64,000 nucleotides of DNA from JBKBMT01 sp046295655. Lineage in GTDB: Bacteria; Pseudomonadota; Alphaproteobacteria; Rhodobacterales; Rhodobacteraceae. Where the stretch lies: contig JBKBMT010000002.1 in the NCBI GenBank assembly GCA_046295655.1, forward strand, positions 62,001 to 126,000. Reading direction: 5' to 3'. The translations under genes and the position numbers were made by a program. Shown in pieces: positions 55,858-64,000 of this stretch. Under the pieces are notes generated by a model. The model did not search any database, was not told where the DNA came from, and saw nothing but the letters and a program-made list of their open reading frames with translations. Positions within the stretch are counted from its first letter, which is position 1; each line of letters begins with the position of its first letter.

Positions 55858-57456
55858 TCAGCCGATAGCCGCCGCCTTGATGTCGTCGTCGATGAAGGGG
55901 ACGTATTGCGCGAAATTGTCGGCAAACATCTGCACCAGACGGCGCGCCTGGACGTCATACGCGGCCGGATCGGCCCAGGTGCCGCGCGGGTCCAGAAGCG
56001 CGGTCTCGACGCCCGGAACCGCCACCGGAACCTCGAAGCCGAAATTCGCGTCCCGCCGGAACGTCACCGCGTTCAGCGAGCCGTCCAGCGCTGCCGTCAG
56101 CAAGGCTCGCGTCGCCCGGATCGGCATTCGCTGCCCGGTTCCGTAGGCCCCGCCGGTCCAGCCCGTGTTCACCAGCCAGCAGGTTGCGCCGTGGCGGGCA
56201 ATCTTTTCCTGCAGAAGCTTGCCGTAGACCTCGGGCCTGCGCGGCATGAAGGGCGCGCCGAAACATGTCGAGAACGTCGGCTGCGGTTCCGTGACGCCGC
56301 GTTCGGTTCCGGCCACCTTGGCGGTGAATCCGGAAAGGAAGTGATACATCGCCTGCGCGGGCGTCAGCCGCGCGATCGGAGGCAGAACGCCGAAGGCATC
56401 GCAGGTCAGCATGATGATATTCTTCGGATGCCCGCCGAGCGACGACACCGAAGCGTTGGAGATCGCATCGAGCGGATAGGCGACGCGCGTGTTTGCGGTC
56501 AGGCTGTCGTCGTCGAAATCCAGCACCAGCGTCTCGGGGTCGTAGACCATGTTCTCGACCACCGAACCGAAGCGCGATGTGGTGGCATAGATTTCCGGCT
56601 CGGCCTCGGCGCTGAGGTTGATCGTCTTGGCATAGCAGCCGCCCTCGAAGTTGAAGGTGCCGCTGTCGGACCAGCCGTGTTCGTCGTCGCCGATCAGGAT
56701 CCGCCCGGGGTCGGCCGAGAGCGTGGTCTTGCCCGTGCCCGACAGGCCGAAGAAGACCGCCGTCTGCCCGGCGTCGCCCAGGGCATGGTTGGCCGAGCAG
56801 TGCATCGGCATCACGCCCTTTTCCGGCAGCAGATAGTTCAGCAGCGTGAACACCGACTTCTTGTTCTCTCCGGCATAGGCCGTGTTGCCGATGAGGACCA
56901 TGCGGCGGTCGAAGTTCAGCGCGATCACGGTCTGGCTGCGGGTGCCGTGTCGGGCCGGATCGGCCTTGAACGACGGCACATTGACGATCGTCCAGTCCGG
57001 CGTGAAGTCCTCGAGCTCGGCGCGCTGCGGGCGACGCAGGAGATGCCGGATGAAAAGCGCATGCCAGGCGAGTTCGGTGACCACCCGGACATCCAGCCGG
57101 TGCGCGGGATCGGCCCCCGCATAGAGATCCTGAACGAAGACGTCACGTCCCTTCAGATGTTCGAGCATGTCGGCATAGAGGCGGTCGAAGGCTTCGGGAG
57201 CCATCGGCGCATTGTTCTCCCACCAGATGCTGGCCTCCACCGACGGGGTCCGGACCACGAACTTGTCCTTCGGCGAACGGCCGGTGTGCGTGCCCGTATT
57301 GACCAGCAGCGCGCCCCCAAGCCCCAGCCTGCCCTCGCCCCGGGCCACCGCCTGCTCCACAAGCGCCGGCTCGATCAGGTTGTACCATGCGTTGGCGAGC
57401 CCCGTGATGCCCTGGTGTTCGAGCTGGCATCCGGAATTCACGCGTCCGTGGATCAT
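55858..57456 (-). CDS. pckA: Phosphoenolpyruvate carboxykinase (ATP)
   Basis: Converts oxaloacetate and ATP to phosphoenolpyruvate, the entry to gluconeogenesis. The 532-residue protein has the kinase-1a motif GLSGTGKTTLSADP and the kinase-2 and metal-binding stretch GDDEHGWSDSGTFNFEGGC. The substrate-binding segment NTGTHTGRSPKDKF is near the N-terminus. The length is typical of the ATP form. The start at 57456 begins MIHGRVNSG; the frame is open to 57627. It is divergent from chvI with tandem operator-like repeats between. Confidence 0.97.
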   Translation of the reverse strand: MIHGRVNSGCQLEHQGITGLANAWYNLIEPALVEQAVARGEGRLGLGGALLVNTGTHTGRSPKDKFVVRTPSVEASIWWENNAPMAPEAFDRLYADMLEHLKGRDVFVQDLYAGADPAHRLDVRVVTELAWHALFIRHLLRRPQRAELEDFTPDWTIVNVPSFKADPARHGTRSQTVIALNFDRRMVLIGNTAYAGENKKSVFTLLNYLLPEKGVMPMHCSANHALGDAGQTAVFFGLSGTGKTTLSADPGRILIGDDEHGWSDSGTFNFEGGCYAKTINLSAEAEPEIYATTSRFGSVVENMVYDPETLVLDFDDDSLTANTRVAYPLDAISNASVSSLGGHPKNIIMLTCDAFGVLPPIARLTPAQAMYHFLSGFTAKVAGTERGVTEPQPTFSTCFGAPFMPRRPEVYGKLLQEKIARHGATCWLVNTGWTGGAYGTGQRMPIRATRALLTAALDGSLNAVTFRRDANFGFEVPVAVPGVETALLDPRGTWADPAAYDVQARRLVQMFADNFAQYVPFIDDDIKAAAIG

Positions 57457-57613
57457 GTCAAAGGCTCCTGTCGCCGTGGCGGCGTAAGACGGTCTGATGA
57501 CGGCTGCGAGGGACAGCCCGGTGACGATAGGCCGGCCGTCCCGTCCCCTCGGGAAAGCCGTCACGCGCCCTATACCATGACGGTTTCGCGAAGGAACAGG
57601 ATGCAGTGCCCGA

Positions 57614-57645
57614 GTTAGCGCAACCAACCATCTGTTAGCGCAACC
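57614..57645. repeat. Tandem GTTAGCGCAACC repeats in the pckA-chvI control region
   Basis: GTTAGCGCAACC occurs twice, at 57614-57625 and 57634-57645, in direct orientation with starts exactly 20 bases apart, about two helical turns. The core TTAGCGCAA is nearly palindromic (its complement is TTGCGCTAA), as for LacI-type regulators. In Alphaproteobacteria the LacI-type PckR/CceR proteins control pckA and central carbon genes, so these are good candidate sites. The whole gap, 57457-57805 (349 bases), also holds a possible pckA -10 (TATAGG on the reverse strand, 57574-57569). Confidence 0.6.
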
Positions 57646-57732
57646 CGGTCCCCGGATTGCGGCAAATTAGCCATTCCTTCGGAAATTTTTCGTTTCCTGC
57701 TTCGGATCAACCCGCCGATTCGCACTTCGCTG

Positions 57733-57761
57733 TTGATTCCCGTGCCGGGCGAACGGACAAT
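57733..57761 (+). promoter_or_regulatory. Sigma-70-like promoter for chvI
   Basis: TTGATT (57733-57738) and GACAAT (57756-57761) are separated by 17 bases, with four of six consensus bases in each. Transcription would start near 57768, leaving a leader of about 38 bases with GAAGGA before the chvI ATG. It lies about 90 bases to the right of the tandem repeats. Confidence 0.45.
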
Positions 57762-57805
57762 GTGCGGAAAACTCGAGCAGCGAAACAGAACGAAGGAATA
57801 CAGGC

Positions 57806-58507
57806 ATGTCGCGCATTGCCCTCGTGGATGACGACAGGAACATTCTCACCTCGGTCTCGATGACGCTCGAGGCGGAGGGGTTCGAGGTGGAGACCTACAA
57901 CGACGGTCAGTCGGCGCTCGACGCCTTCAACCGACGCATGCCGGACATGGCAGTGCTGGACATAAAGATGCCGCGGATGGACGGCATGGATCTGCTTCAG
58001 CGCCTCCGCCAGAAGACGAACATGCCGGTGATCTTCCTGACATCGAAGGACGACGAGATCGACGAGCTGCTGGGTCTGCGCATGGGCGCGGACGACTATG
58101 TCAAGAAACCCTTCAGCCAGCGCCTGCTGGTCGAACGGATCCGGGCGCTGTTGCGCCGGCAGGAGGCGCTGGCCTCGGGCGAAATGACGGTTGCCGACGA
58201 AAGCAAGGTGCTGGAGCGCGGCAGCCTGCGTATGGATCCGCTGCGCCATTCGGTGACGTGGAAGGGCCAGGACGTCGCCCTGACGGTGACCGAATTCCTG
58301 CTGTTGCAGGCGCTTGCCCAGCGTCCGGGCTTCGTCAAGAGCCGCGACCAGCTGATGGATGTGGCCTATGACGACCAGGTCTATGTCGATGACCGCACCA
58401 TCGACAGCCACATCAAGCGCTTGCGCAAGAAGATGCGGGCGGTCGATCCCGATTTCTCGGCGATCGAGACGCTCTACGGCATCGGCTACCGCTACAACGA
58501 AGAATAA
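57806..58507 (+). CDS. chvI: Response regulator ChvI (OmpR/PhoB family)
   Basis: A 233-residue DNA-binding response regulator. The receiver domain has acidic residues at 8-10 (LVDDDRN), the phosphorylated Asp52 (VLDIKMPRMDG), the Thr/Ser switch (LTSKDDE) and the conserved Lys (YVKKPF). The C-terminal winged helix includes TVTEFLLLQALAQRPGFVKSR and DDRTIDSHIKRLRKKM. With ChvG it forms the envelope and acid-stress system known from Rhizobiales and related groups. The stop overlaps the chvG start (TAATG). Confidence 0.95.
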   Translation: MSRIALVDDDRNILTSVSMTLEAEGFEVETYNDGQSALDAFNRRMPDMAVLDIKMPRMDGMDLLQRLRQKTNMPVIFLTSKDDEIDELLGLRMGADDYVKKPFSQRLLVERIRALLRRQEALASGEMTVADESKVLERGSLRMDPLRHSVTWKGQDVALTVTEFLLLQALAQRPGFVKSRDQLMDVAYDDQVYVDDRTIDSHIKRLRKKMRAVDPDFSAIETLYGIGYRYNEE

Positions 58508-60240
58508 TGACCCTCGCAACCCGGATTCCGGCCGAGGCAGCCAAGCCTGCGCTGCATCAGCAGCCCGGCGTGCTGATCGGCGAGGACTGGGTTGCGCCCG
58601 ACGAGTCGCCCGAGGGGCTTGCGCGGTCGCGGTCGCGCCGGCGCGCGCTCCTGTCGCTGAACCGCTCGCCCCTCGCGCGCAAGATCGTGGTCTTCAACCT
58701 GCTCGCGCTGATCGTCCTGGTCGGCGGGGTGATGATGCTGAACCCGTTCCGCGACAGCCTGGTGCTGCAGCGGGAAAGCGGTCTGGTGACCGAGGCGCGG
58801 CTGATCGCCGAACTGATCGAGGCACGCAGCCCACCCGCCCCGATCCCGATCGCTCCGGTCGCCCGGGCCATCACCGCACCGGAAACGCTCGACCGGCTGG
58901 GGATTGCGGGCGGGACCGAGATGTTCGTGTTCGACCGTTCGGGCACCCTGGTGGCCAGCACCGAAGGCCAGGTGCGCGACAGCCGCGTCCCGGCCGCTCG
59001 GCCCGAAGAACGGGTCACGGTGCTGACCGACCTGCTGAATTCGCTCTGGGAAGGAATGTCGGGCCTGTTCAGCGCGACCGATCGCGCGATGCAGGACGAC
59101 AACGGCGCCGGTGCCGCCCGGGCGCTGCTTGACAAGGCGCTGGCCGGGGAAACCGCCGTGAGGACGGACCGCGATGCCGCGGGATCGACGCTGTTCACGG
59201 TCGCGACCCCCATCCTGCGGGACGGGGAGACGATCGGGGTCGTCGCTGTCTCCTCGGCCGCGGGCGAGATCGACCAGCTCGTTCGCAACGACCGCGAGCA
59301 GGTGCTGCAGTTGTTCGTCATCGCGCTTCTGGTCTCCATCGGGCTCAGCCTGGTGCTTGCATCGACCATAGCGAACCCGCTGTCCGATCTCGCCGCCGCA
59401 GCCGAGCTTGGGCGCGACCGCAATGCGCGAAAGATGGCACCTGGCCGGGTACGCATTCCCGATCTCACCGCCCGGCCGGACGAAATCGGCCGCCTGTCTG
59501 CCGCGCTCCGGGGGATGGTGGCCGCGCTCTACGACCGGATCGAGGCCAACGAACAGTTTGCCGCCGATGTGGCGCACGAGATCAAGAACCCCCTTGCCAG
59601 CCTGCGCTCCGCCGTGGGCACGATGCGACTTGCCCGCCGTGAGGACCAGCGCGAGAAGCTGCTGGACGTGATCGAGCACGACGTCCGCCGCCTGGATCGT
59701 CTGGTCAGCGACATTTCGAACGCATCGCGGCTCGACAGCGAACTGGTCAAGGAGGAGGAAGAGGAATTCGACCTTCTCGCCACCATCGGCACGATCAACC
59801 GCCACCTTTCCGAACAGGCCGCCGCGAAGGGCGTCGAATACATCACCGACCTGCCGGAGGGACCGATCATTCTGAACGGTCTCGAGGCGCGGCTGGCACA
59901 GGTGTTCGTCAACCTGATCACGAATGCGATCTCGTTCTGCGAGGATGGCGACGCCGTCCGCGTCTGGGTGCGCCGGCGCGACAACCGGGTGCTCGTCGTG
60001 GTCGAGGATACCGGCCCGGGCATTCCGGAACAGGCGCTGACCAAGATCTTCAAGCGCTTCTACTCCGACCGGCCACCGACCCATTTCGGCAACAACTCCG
60101 GCCTCGGCCTGTCGATCTCGAAGCAGATCGTCGAAGCCCACGGCGGGGTCATCTGGGCCGAGAACATCCGCCCGACCGAGGACGACGTGACCTCCGAACC
60201 GCTCGGGGCCCGCTTCGTGGTTGGCCTGCCGCTGGAATGA
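58507..60240 (+). CDS. chvG: Sensor histidine kinase ChvG
   Basis: A 577-residue membrane kinase. An N-terminal cytosolic tail, a membrane helix at about 60-79, a periplasmic sensor domain of about 190 residues, a second helix near 268-290 and a HAMP linker precede the kinase core. The phosphorylated His357 is in FAADVAHEIKNPLASLRS; the N box (FVNLITNAISFC) and G boxes (EDTGPGIPE, GLGLSISKQIVEAHGG) are intact. The alphaproteobacterial pair responds to periplasmic conditions and acid pH. Translational coupling runs on both sides. Confidence 0.94.
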   Translation: MTLATRIPAEAAKPALHQQPGVLIGEDWVAPDESPEGLARSRSRRRALLSLNRSPLARKIVVFNLLALIVLVGGVMMLNPFRDSLVLQRESGLVTEARLIAELIEARSPPAPIPIAPVARAITAPETLDRLGIAGGTEMFVFDRSGTLVASTEGQVRDSRVPAARPEERVTVLTDLLNSLWEGMSGLFSATDRAMQDDNGAGAARALLDKALAGETAVRTDRDAAGSTLFTVATPILRDGETIGVVAVSSAAGEIDQLVRNDREQVLQLFVIALLVSIGLSLVLASTIANPLSDLAAAAELGRDRNARKMAPGRVRIPDLTARPDEIGRLSAALRGMVAALYDRIEANEQFAADVAHEIKNPLASLRSAVGTMRLARREDQREKLLDVIEHDVRRLDRLVSDISNASRLDSELVKEEEEEFDLLATIGTINRHLSEQAAAKGVEYITDLPEGPIILNGLEARLAQVFVNLITNAISFCEDGDAVRVWVRRRDNRVLVVVEDTGPGIPEQALTKIFKRFYSDRPPTHFGNNSGLGLSISKQIVEAHGGVIWAENIRPTEDDVTSEPLGARFVVGLPLE

Positions 60241-60674
60241 CCAAGGACCGAGCGGGGCGCGAGACCGTCGTGCATGCCACGGCAGTCGCCTTCGGGGATC
60301 GTGCCGCCCTGATCCTCGGACCGGCGGGATCGGGAAAATCCGCGCTCGCGCTTGCGCTGATGGCGCTCGGCGCTGGCCTTCTGGCCGATGACCGCACCCG
60401 GCTGGAGCTGCGCGGCGGCCGGGTGTTCGCCGGCGCCCCGGCCGGGCTGCCCGCCCTGATCGAGGCCCGAGGCGTGGGCCTCCTGCGTGCCCGGCTCTGC
60501 CCGCCTGCGCCGCTGGTCCTAGCGGTCGATCTGACGGTATCCGCAACCGCACGTCTGCCGCCGCGCCGCAGCATCACCTTGCTCGGCTGTGCGGTCGATC
60601 TCGTTCACGCTGTGGCGACCCCGCATTTCCCGGCGGCGATCCGGCAGTATATCCTGCATGGACGCGAGGCCTGA
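60237..60674 (+). CDS. hprK: Short HPr kinase/phosphorylase
   Basis: Phosphorylates Ser46 of HPr. This 145-residue protein is the alphaproteobacterial short form: it contains only the kinase core with the P-loop GPAGSGKS at 28-35 and the following GAGLLADDRTRLE. The N-terminal domain of the Firmicute enzyme is missing. The ATG overlaps the chvG stop (ATGA). HPr with the matching Ser46 is encoded 1.3 kb downstream in the same operon, so the pair is complete. Confidence 0.9.
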   Translation: MTKDRAGRETVVHATAVAFGDRAALILGPAGSGKSALALALMALGAGLLADDRTRLELRGGRVFAGAPAGLPALIEARGVGLLRARLCPPAPLVLAVDLTVSATARLPPRRSITLLGCAVDLVHAVATPHFPAAIRQYILHGREA

Positions 60675-60677
60675 GCC

Positions 60678-61595
60678 ATGAACCATGCTGCATCCGACAT
60701 GCCCGGAACGGCCACGCAGCGTCTTGTCCTGGTCAGTGGCCCGTCCGGTGCCGGACGGTCCACGGCCATCGCGGCGCTGGAGGATCTGGGGTTCGAGACC
60801 ATCGACAACCTTCCGCTGTCGCTGGTTCCGCGGCTTCTCGACGGCCCGCCGCTGGGGCGGGCAATCGCGCTCGGGGTCGATACCCGGAACCGCGACTTCA
60901 GCGTGGCCACTCTGACCGATCTGATCGACCGGCTGACCACCGATCCTGCCGTGCATCTTGAACTGCTGTTCCTCGATTGTCGCACCGAAGTACTGGTGCG
61001 CCGCTATTCCGAGACGCGCCGTCGTCACCCCATGGCCCCCGGTGGCACCCCGCTGGCGGGGATCCAGCACGAGACCGACCTTCTGGCCCCGATCCGGGCC
61101 CGCGCCGACATCCTGATCGATACGTCCGAGATGACGCCGCATGACCTGCGCGCGGAACTTGCCCGATGGCTGGGCACCGCGCCGGCGCAACGGATGTCGG
61201 TTTCGGTGCAGTCCTTCTCCTACAAGCGCGGGGTGCCGCGCGGGGTCGACATGATCTTCGACTGCCGCTTCCTGCGTAATCCGCACTGGGACCGGTCGCT
61301 GCGCGACCTGGATGGCCGCGACCCCCGCGTTGCCGCCCACATCGAGACCGATCCGCGCTTCGCGCCCTTCTTCGGCCTGCTCGGGCAGCTCGTGGAGCTG
61401 GTCCTGCCGGCCCATATCGAGGAAGGCCGCACCCACCTTGCGATCGGTTTCGGCTGCACCGGGGGCAAGCACAGGTCGGTTGCAGTGGCAGAAAAACTGG
61501 GCGATATGCTGCGGACCGCGGGCTGGCAGGTCAGCCTTCGGCATCGCGAACTGGAGCGGACCGGGGCCGAGCCCGGCCGAACGGTGACGGAGTGA
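60678..61595 (+). CDS. rapZ: RNase adapter protein RapZ
   Basis: A 305-residue P-loop protein with GPSGAGRST at 21-29 and DTRNRDFS, plus the C-terminal stretch GFGCTGGKHRSVAVAEKL. In Enterobacteria RapZ directs RNase E to the GlmZ sRNA and binds glucosamine-6-phosphate. In Alphaproteobacteria it lies in the HPr kinase operon, but its target there is not known. It is 3 bases after hprK; its TGA overlaps the GTG start of the EIIA gene. Confidence 0.94.
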   Translation: MNHAASDMPGTATQRLVLVSGPSGAGRSTAIAALEDLGFETIDNLPLSLVPRLLDGPPLGRAIALGVDTRNRDFSVATLTDLIDRLTTDPAVHLELLFLDCRTEVLVRRYSETRRRHPMAPGGTPLAGIQHETDLLAPIRARADILIDTSEMTPHDLRAELARWLGTAPAQRMSVSVQSFSYKRGVPRGVDMIFDCRFLRNPHWDRSLRDLDGRDPRVAAHIETDPRFAPFFGLLGQLVELVLPAHIEEGRTHLAIGFGCTGGKHRSVAVAEKLGDMLRTAGWQVSLRHRELERTGAEPGRTVTE

Positions 61596-62011
61596 CAGAC
61601 GGCGGTGCGCCGGGGCCGGCGCTGATCGGGATCGTGATCGTCGCCCACGGTGGGCTGGCGCGGGAATACCTCGCGGCCGTCGAACATGTGCTGGGCCGTC
61701 AGCGCGGCATACGCGCGATCACCATAGAGCCCGATCACGACCGCCGCACGAAGGAGGACGAGATCCGCACCGCCGCCAATGCGGTGGACGAGGGGGCGGG
61801 CGTCGTTCTGGTGGTCGATCTGTTCGGCGGCTCGCCCTCGAACCTGTCGATGCTGGCCTGCGAGCGTCAGAACCGGCACATCCTGGCTGGGGCGAACCTG
61901 CCGATGCTGATCAAGCTCGTGCAGTCGCGCGGACTGGCGCTGGCCGATGCGGTGGATGCGGCGATGACAGCCGGCAGGAAGTATATCGACAGCCGCGATC
62001 TGGGACAGTGA
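61592..62011 (+). CDS. PTS EIIA, mannose (EIIA-Man) type
   Basis: A 139-residue cytosolic phosphocarrier of the mannose-type EIIA fold. The phosphorylated His19 is in IVIVAHGGLAREYL, and VVLVVDLFGGSPSNLSML is the second conserved stretch. No EIIB, EIIC or EIID transport subunit is near it, so it most likely acts as a regulatory PTS component with HPr. The GTG overlaps the rapZ stop (GTGA) and HPr follows 10 bases downstream. Confidence 0.92.
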   Translation: MTDGGAPGPALIGIVIVAHGGLAREYLAAVEHVLGRQRGIRAITIEPDHDRRTKEDEIRTAANAVDEGAGVVLVVDLFGGSPSNLSMLACERQNRHILAGANLPMLIKLVQSRGLALADAVDAAMTAGRKYIDSRDLGQ

Positions 62012-62021
62012 CAGGGACCGC

Positions 62022-62291
62022 ATGACAACTCGTATCCTGCGTATCGTGAACGAGAAGGGGCTGCATGCCCGCGCCTCGGCCAAGTTCGTCGAGAAGGTCG
62101 AGGCATCGGAGGCCACCTGCATGGTGACCCGGGACGGGATGCGGGTGTCGGGCGACTCCATCATGGGCCTGCTGATGCTGGGTGCGGTGAAGGGCACCAC
62201 GATCGAGGTCGAGACCGCCGGTCCAGGGGCCGAGGCGCTGGCCGATGCGCTGGAGTCGCTGGTCGCCCAGCGGTTCGGTGAGGAGTATTGA
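62022..62291 (+). CDS. ptsH: HPr phosphocarrier protein
   Basis: An 89-residue HPr. The phosphorylated His15 is in KGLHARASAKFVEKV and the regulatory Ser46 is in GDSIMGLLML, so both PTS and HPr-kinase sites are intact. EI (ptsP or ptsI) is not in the window. It overlaps the next start (TTGA). In Alphaproteobacteria without full sugar PTS this HPr mainly regulates carbon metabolism; the closeness to pckA and ChvI/ChvG fits. Confidence 0.95.
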   Translation: MTTRILRIVNEKGLHARASAKFVEKVEASEATCMVTRDGMRVSGDSIMGLLMLGAVKGTTIEVETAGPGAEALADALESLVAQRFGEEY

Positions 62292-63130
62292 GCCCGGCAC
62301 GGACGGCCGGCGGGGACAGCGCGAAACTGTCCTATGCCGCATGGGCCCGTTCGCTGCTGGCCGCGGGCGCGATCCGGGCACTGGAATGGCTGACCGCAAA
62401 ACCCCGGGCGCTGGCGCTTGCAAGTCGGTTCCGGGCGCGGGGCATCCCCGAGGGTCCGGCATTCTGGGACGCGGCGCTCGAAGCGCTGGGCATCGCGCTT
62501 GTCACCCCACCGCAAGAGATCGCGCGGATCCCGGCGCGCGGGCCGGTCGTCGTGGTGGCAAACCATCCCTTCGGCCTGGTGGACGGGCTGGCGCTTGCGG
62601 CCCTCGTGGCGCGTGTGAGGCGCGACGGACGGCTGATCGCCCGGTCGCTGATGACCGACCTGCCGGCGCTGCGCGACATGGTCATCCCCATCCCCTATCC
62701 GCATGACCCGGACGCACGACCGGCAAATCTGGCCGCCCGCCGTGCCGCCGTGGCGCATCTGGCTTGCGGGGGCGCCGTGATGGTATTTCCTGCGGGTGCG
62801 GTGGCGACCGCCGCCAGCTGGACCGGGCCGGCGGTGGAAGGAGAATGGCTACCCTTCACGGCGAAGATGATCCTGCGCTCCGGGGCTTGCGTCGTTCCGG
62901 TGCGGTTCTGCGGGCAGAACAGCCGCGCCTTCCAGATCGCGGCACGGCTTTCGCCGACGCTGCAACAGGGCCTGATGATGCGCGAGATCGTCATCCGGCG
63001 GAACCGCCCGATCGCACCGATCGTCGGCCCCGTGATCGCACCGGCGATGCTGGCGCAAAACCCTCGCGCCCTGGCCGACCGGCTGCGCGCCGCAGTGCTG
63101 GCCATGGAACGCCCGCCGGATGGCCGATGA
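62288..63130 (+). CDS. Lysophospholipid acyltransferase family protein
   Basis: A 280-residue PlsC-type acyltransferase. The active-site block is NHPFGLVDGLAL, in which His and Asp are five residues apart rather than the classic four (HX4D), as in hemolysin-like acyltransferases. A second block (VMVFPAGAVATAA) corresponds to the substrate-binding FPEG-like motif. The start is TTG, overlapping the ptsH stop, which couples it to the PTS operon. Acyl acceptor unknown; ornithine-lipid type or phosphatidic-acid synthesis are options. Confidence 0.78.
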   Translation: MSPARTAGGDSAKLSYAAWARSLLAAGAIRALEWLTAKPRALALASRFRARGIPEGPAFWDAALEALGIALVTPPQEIARIPARGPVVVVANHPFGLVDGLALAALVARVRRDGRLIARSLMTDLPALRDMVIPIPYPHDPDARPANLAARRAAVAHLACGGAVMVFPAGAVATAASWTGPAVEGEWLPFTAKMILRSGACVVPVRFCGQNSRAFQIAARLSPTLQQGLMMREIVIRRNRPIAPIVGPVIAPAMLAQNPRALADRLRAAVLAMERPPDGR

Positions 63131-63142
63131 CAGGCCCTCGGG

Positions 63143-64000
63143 TCAGGCGGCGTCCAGCAGGCCCCTGCCCTTCAGCAGCGACTCGACACCGGGCATCCGG
63201 CCCCGGAACGCGACATAGAGGGCATCGGCCTCGTCGGAGCCGCCGGCCGACAGGATGTGCCGCTCGAGCCGCGCCGCTGTCTCCGGGTCAAACGGATTGC
63301 CCGCCTCCTCGAAGGCCGCAAAGGCATCGGCATCCATAACCTCGGACCACATGTAGCTGTAGTAGCCGGCGGAATAGCCGTCGCCGGAAAAGACATGGGC
63401 GAAATGCGGCGTGGCATGGCGCATGACGATCGCCCGCGGCATGCCGAGCGCCTGCAGAATCTCGGATTGCCGCAGCATCGGATCGGCGGGTGGCTCGCCT
63501 TCGTGAAAGGCCAGATCGACCAGCGCCGAGGCGACATATTCGACCGTCGCGAAACCCTGGTCCCAGCTTGACGCGGCCAGCAGCCGGTCGCGCAGGTCGG
63601 TCGGCAAGGGCGCCCCCGTCTGCCAGTGCCGGGCGTGGCGCTCAAGAACCTCGGGCACCGACAACCAGTGTTCGTAAAGCTGGCTGGGAAGTTCGACGAA
63701 GTCGCGGGCAACGCTGGTCCCGGCGATGAAACCGTGCGTCACGTCGGACAGGATCTGGTGCAGTGCGTGGCCGAATTCGTGAAACAGCGTCCGGGCATCG
63801 TCCCAGGACAGAAGCGGGGGTTCGCCGCGGGCAAAGTTGCAGACGTTCACCACCACCGGCCGCTGTTCTCCGCCCAGCCTGCGCTGGCCGCGGAAGGTCG
63901 AACACCAGGCGCCCGACCGTTTCGAGGGGCGGGCAAGGTAGTCGCCCACGAACACCGCCATGTGCCTGCCGCCTCGCGTCACCTCCCAGGCGCGGGCGTC
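63143..64000 (-). CDS. M3 family oligopeptidase, C-terminal part (cut by window end)
   Basis: The C-terminal 285 residues of an M3 zinc peptidase (oligopeptidase A or dipeptidyl carboxypeptidase). The zinc site LFHEFGHALHQ is followed 25 residues after the second His by the third-ligand Glu in DFVELPSQLYEHW. Further typical segments are GYSAGYYSYMWSEVMDADAF. The frame continues through base 64000, so the N-terminal part lies outside. It is convergent with the acyltransferase, 12 bases away. Confidence 0.92.
   Translation of the reverse strand, partial: DARAWEVTRGGRHMAVFVGDYLARPSKRSGAWCSTFRGQRRLGGEQRPVVVNVCNFARGEPPLLSWDDARTLFHEFGHALHQILSDVTHGFIAGTSVARDFVELPSQLYEHWLSVPEVLERHARHWQTGAPLPTDLRDRLLAASSWDQGFATVEYVASALVDLAFHEGEPPADPMLRQSEILQALGMPRAIVMRHATPHFAHVFSGDGYSAGYYSYMWSEVMDADAFAAFEEAGNPFDPETAARLERHILSAGGSDEADALYVAFRGRMPGVESLLKGRGLLDAA

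Noticed and set aside
58492..60552. A 686-codon reverse frame over chvG and hprK
   Set aside because: Antisense shadow of two well-defined genes.

Overview
This 64 kb window is a high-GC chromosomal segment that looks like the Rhodobacteraceae/Paracoccaceae (Alphaproteobacteria). Supporting signs are the gene order rpoZ-spoT-DUF2062-pdxJ-acpS-lepB-rnc-era-DUF1491-recO, the ChvI/ChvG-HprK-RapZ-EIIA-HPr operon, a methylsuccinyl-CoA dehydrogenase of the ethylmalonyl-CoA pathway, a short HPr kinase, and GTTC-N7-GTTC LexA sites. No rRNA, tRNA, CRISPR array, insertion sequence or prophage was recognised. Most of the segment is core genome, with a few accessory insertions.

Layout. 0-8.5 kb: malate synthase G, a tiny DUF2256 protein, aminopeptidase N, a transglycosylase-like lipoprotein, gatB and a DUF4177 protein. 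8.5-17 kb: bolA and a J-domain protein, then a reverse-strand island (ECF sigma, RskA-like anti-sigma, secreted fasciclin protein, exported MsrB), then cobS-(small ORF)-cobT-Xaa-Pro aminopeptidase-DUF427. 17-23 kb: rpoH, rluD, DUF6476, uvrA with a LexA box. 23.4-28.8 kb: a catabolic island (LysR regulator, carbon-nitrogen hydrolase, RraA-like protein, three-gene TRAP transporter). 28.9-31.6 kb: an SOS-box-controlled pair, a radical SAM protein and a DUF4130-UdgX fusion. 31.6-40.5 kb: dnaG-rpoD, an FMN-dependent lactate dehydrogenase with an operator, DUF3429, ispH, a small cytochrome c, an NYN protein and folK. 40.5-52 kb: the rpoZ-to-recO core cluster, interrupted by a VPLPA-CTERM protein and a Pr6Pr membrane protein. 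52-55.8 kb: an SDR reductase, mcd and a TSUP permease. 55.8-63.1 kb: pckA, divergent from chvI-chvG-hprK-rapZ-EIIA-ptsH-acyltransferase. The window ends inside an M3 peptidase.

How it fits together. Central carbon control is concentrated at the right end: pckA shares its upstream region with the ChvI/ChvG and regulatory-PTS operon, and tandem GTTAGCGCAACC repeats lie in the middle of that region. Malate synthase, Mcd and lactate dehydrogenase point to growth on C2 or organic-acid substrates. Two loci (uvrA and the radical SAM/UdgX pair) carry alphaproteobacterial LexA boxes. In the second, the box encloses a perfect TATAAT placed so that the mRNA may start at or next to the ATG. The most interesting candidates are this DNA-damage module, the sigma/anti-sigma/fasciclin/MsrB island with two strong hairpins, the hydrolase/RraA-like/TRAP island whose RraA protein lacks the usual catalytic Arg, and a 32-codon ORF coupled to both cobS and cobT.
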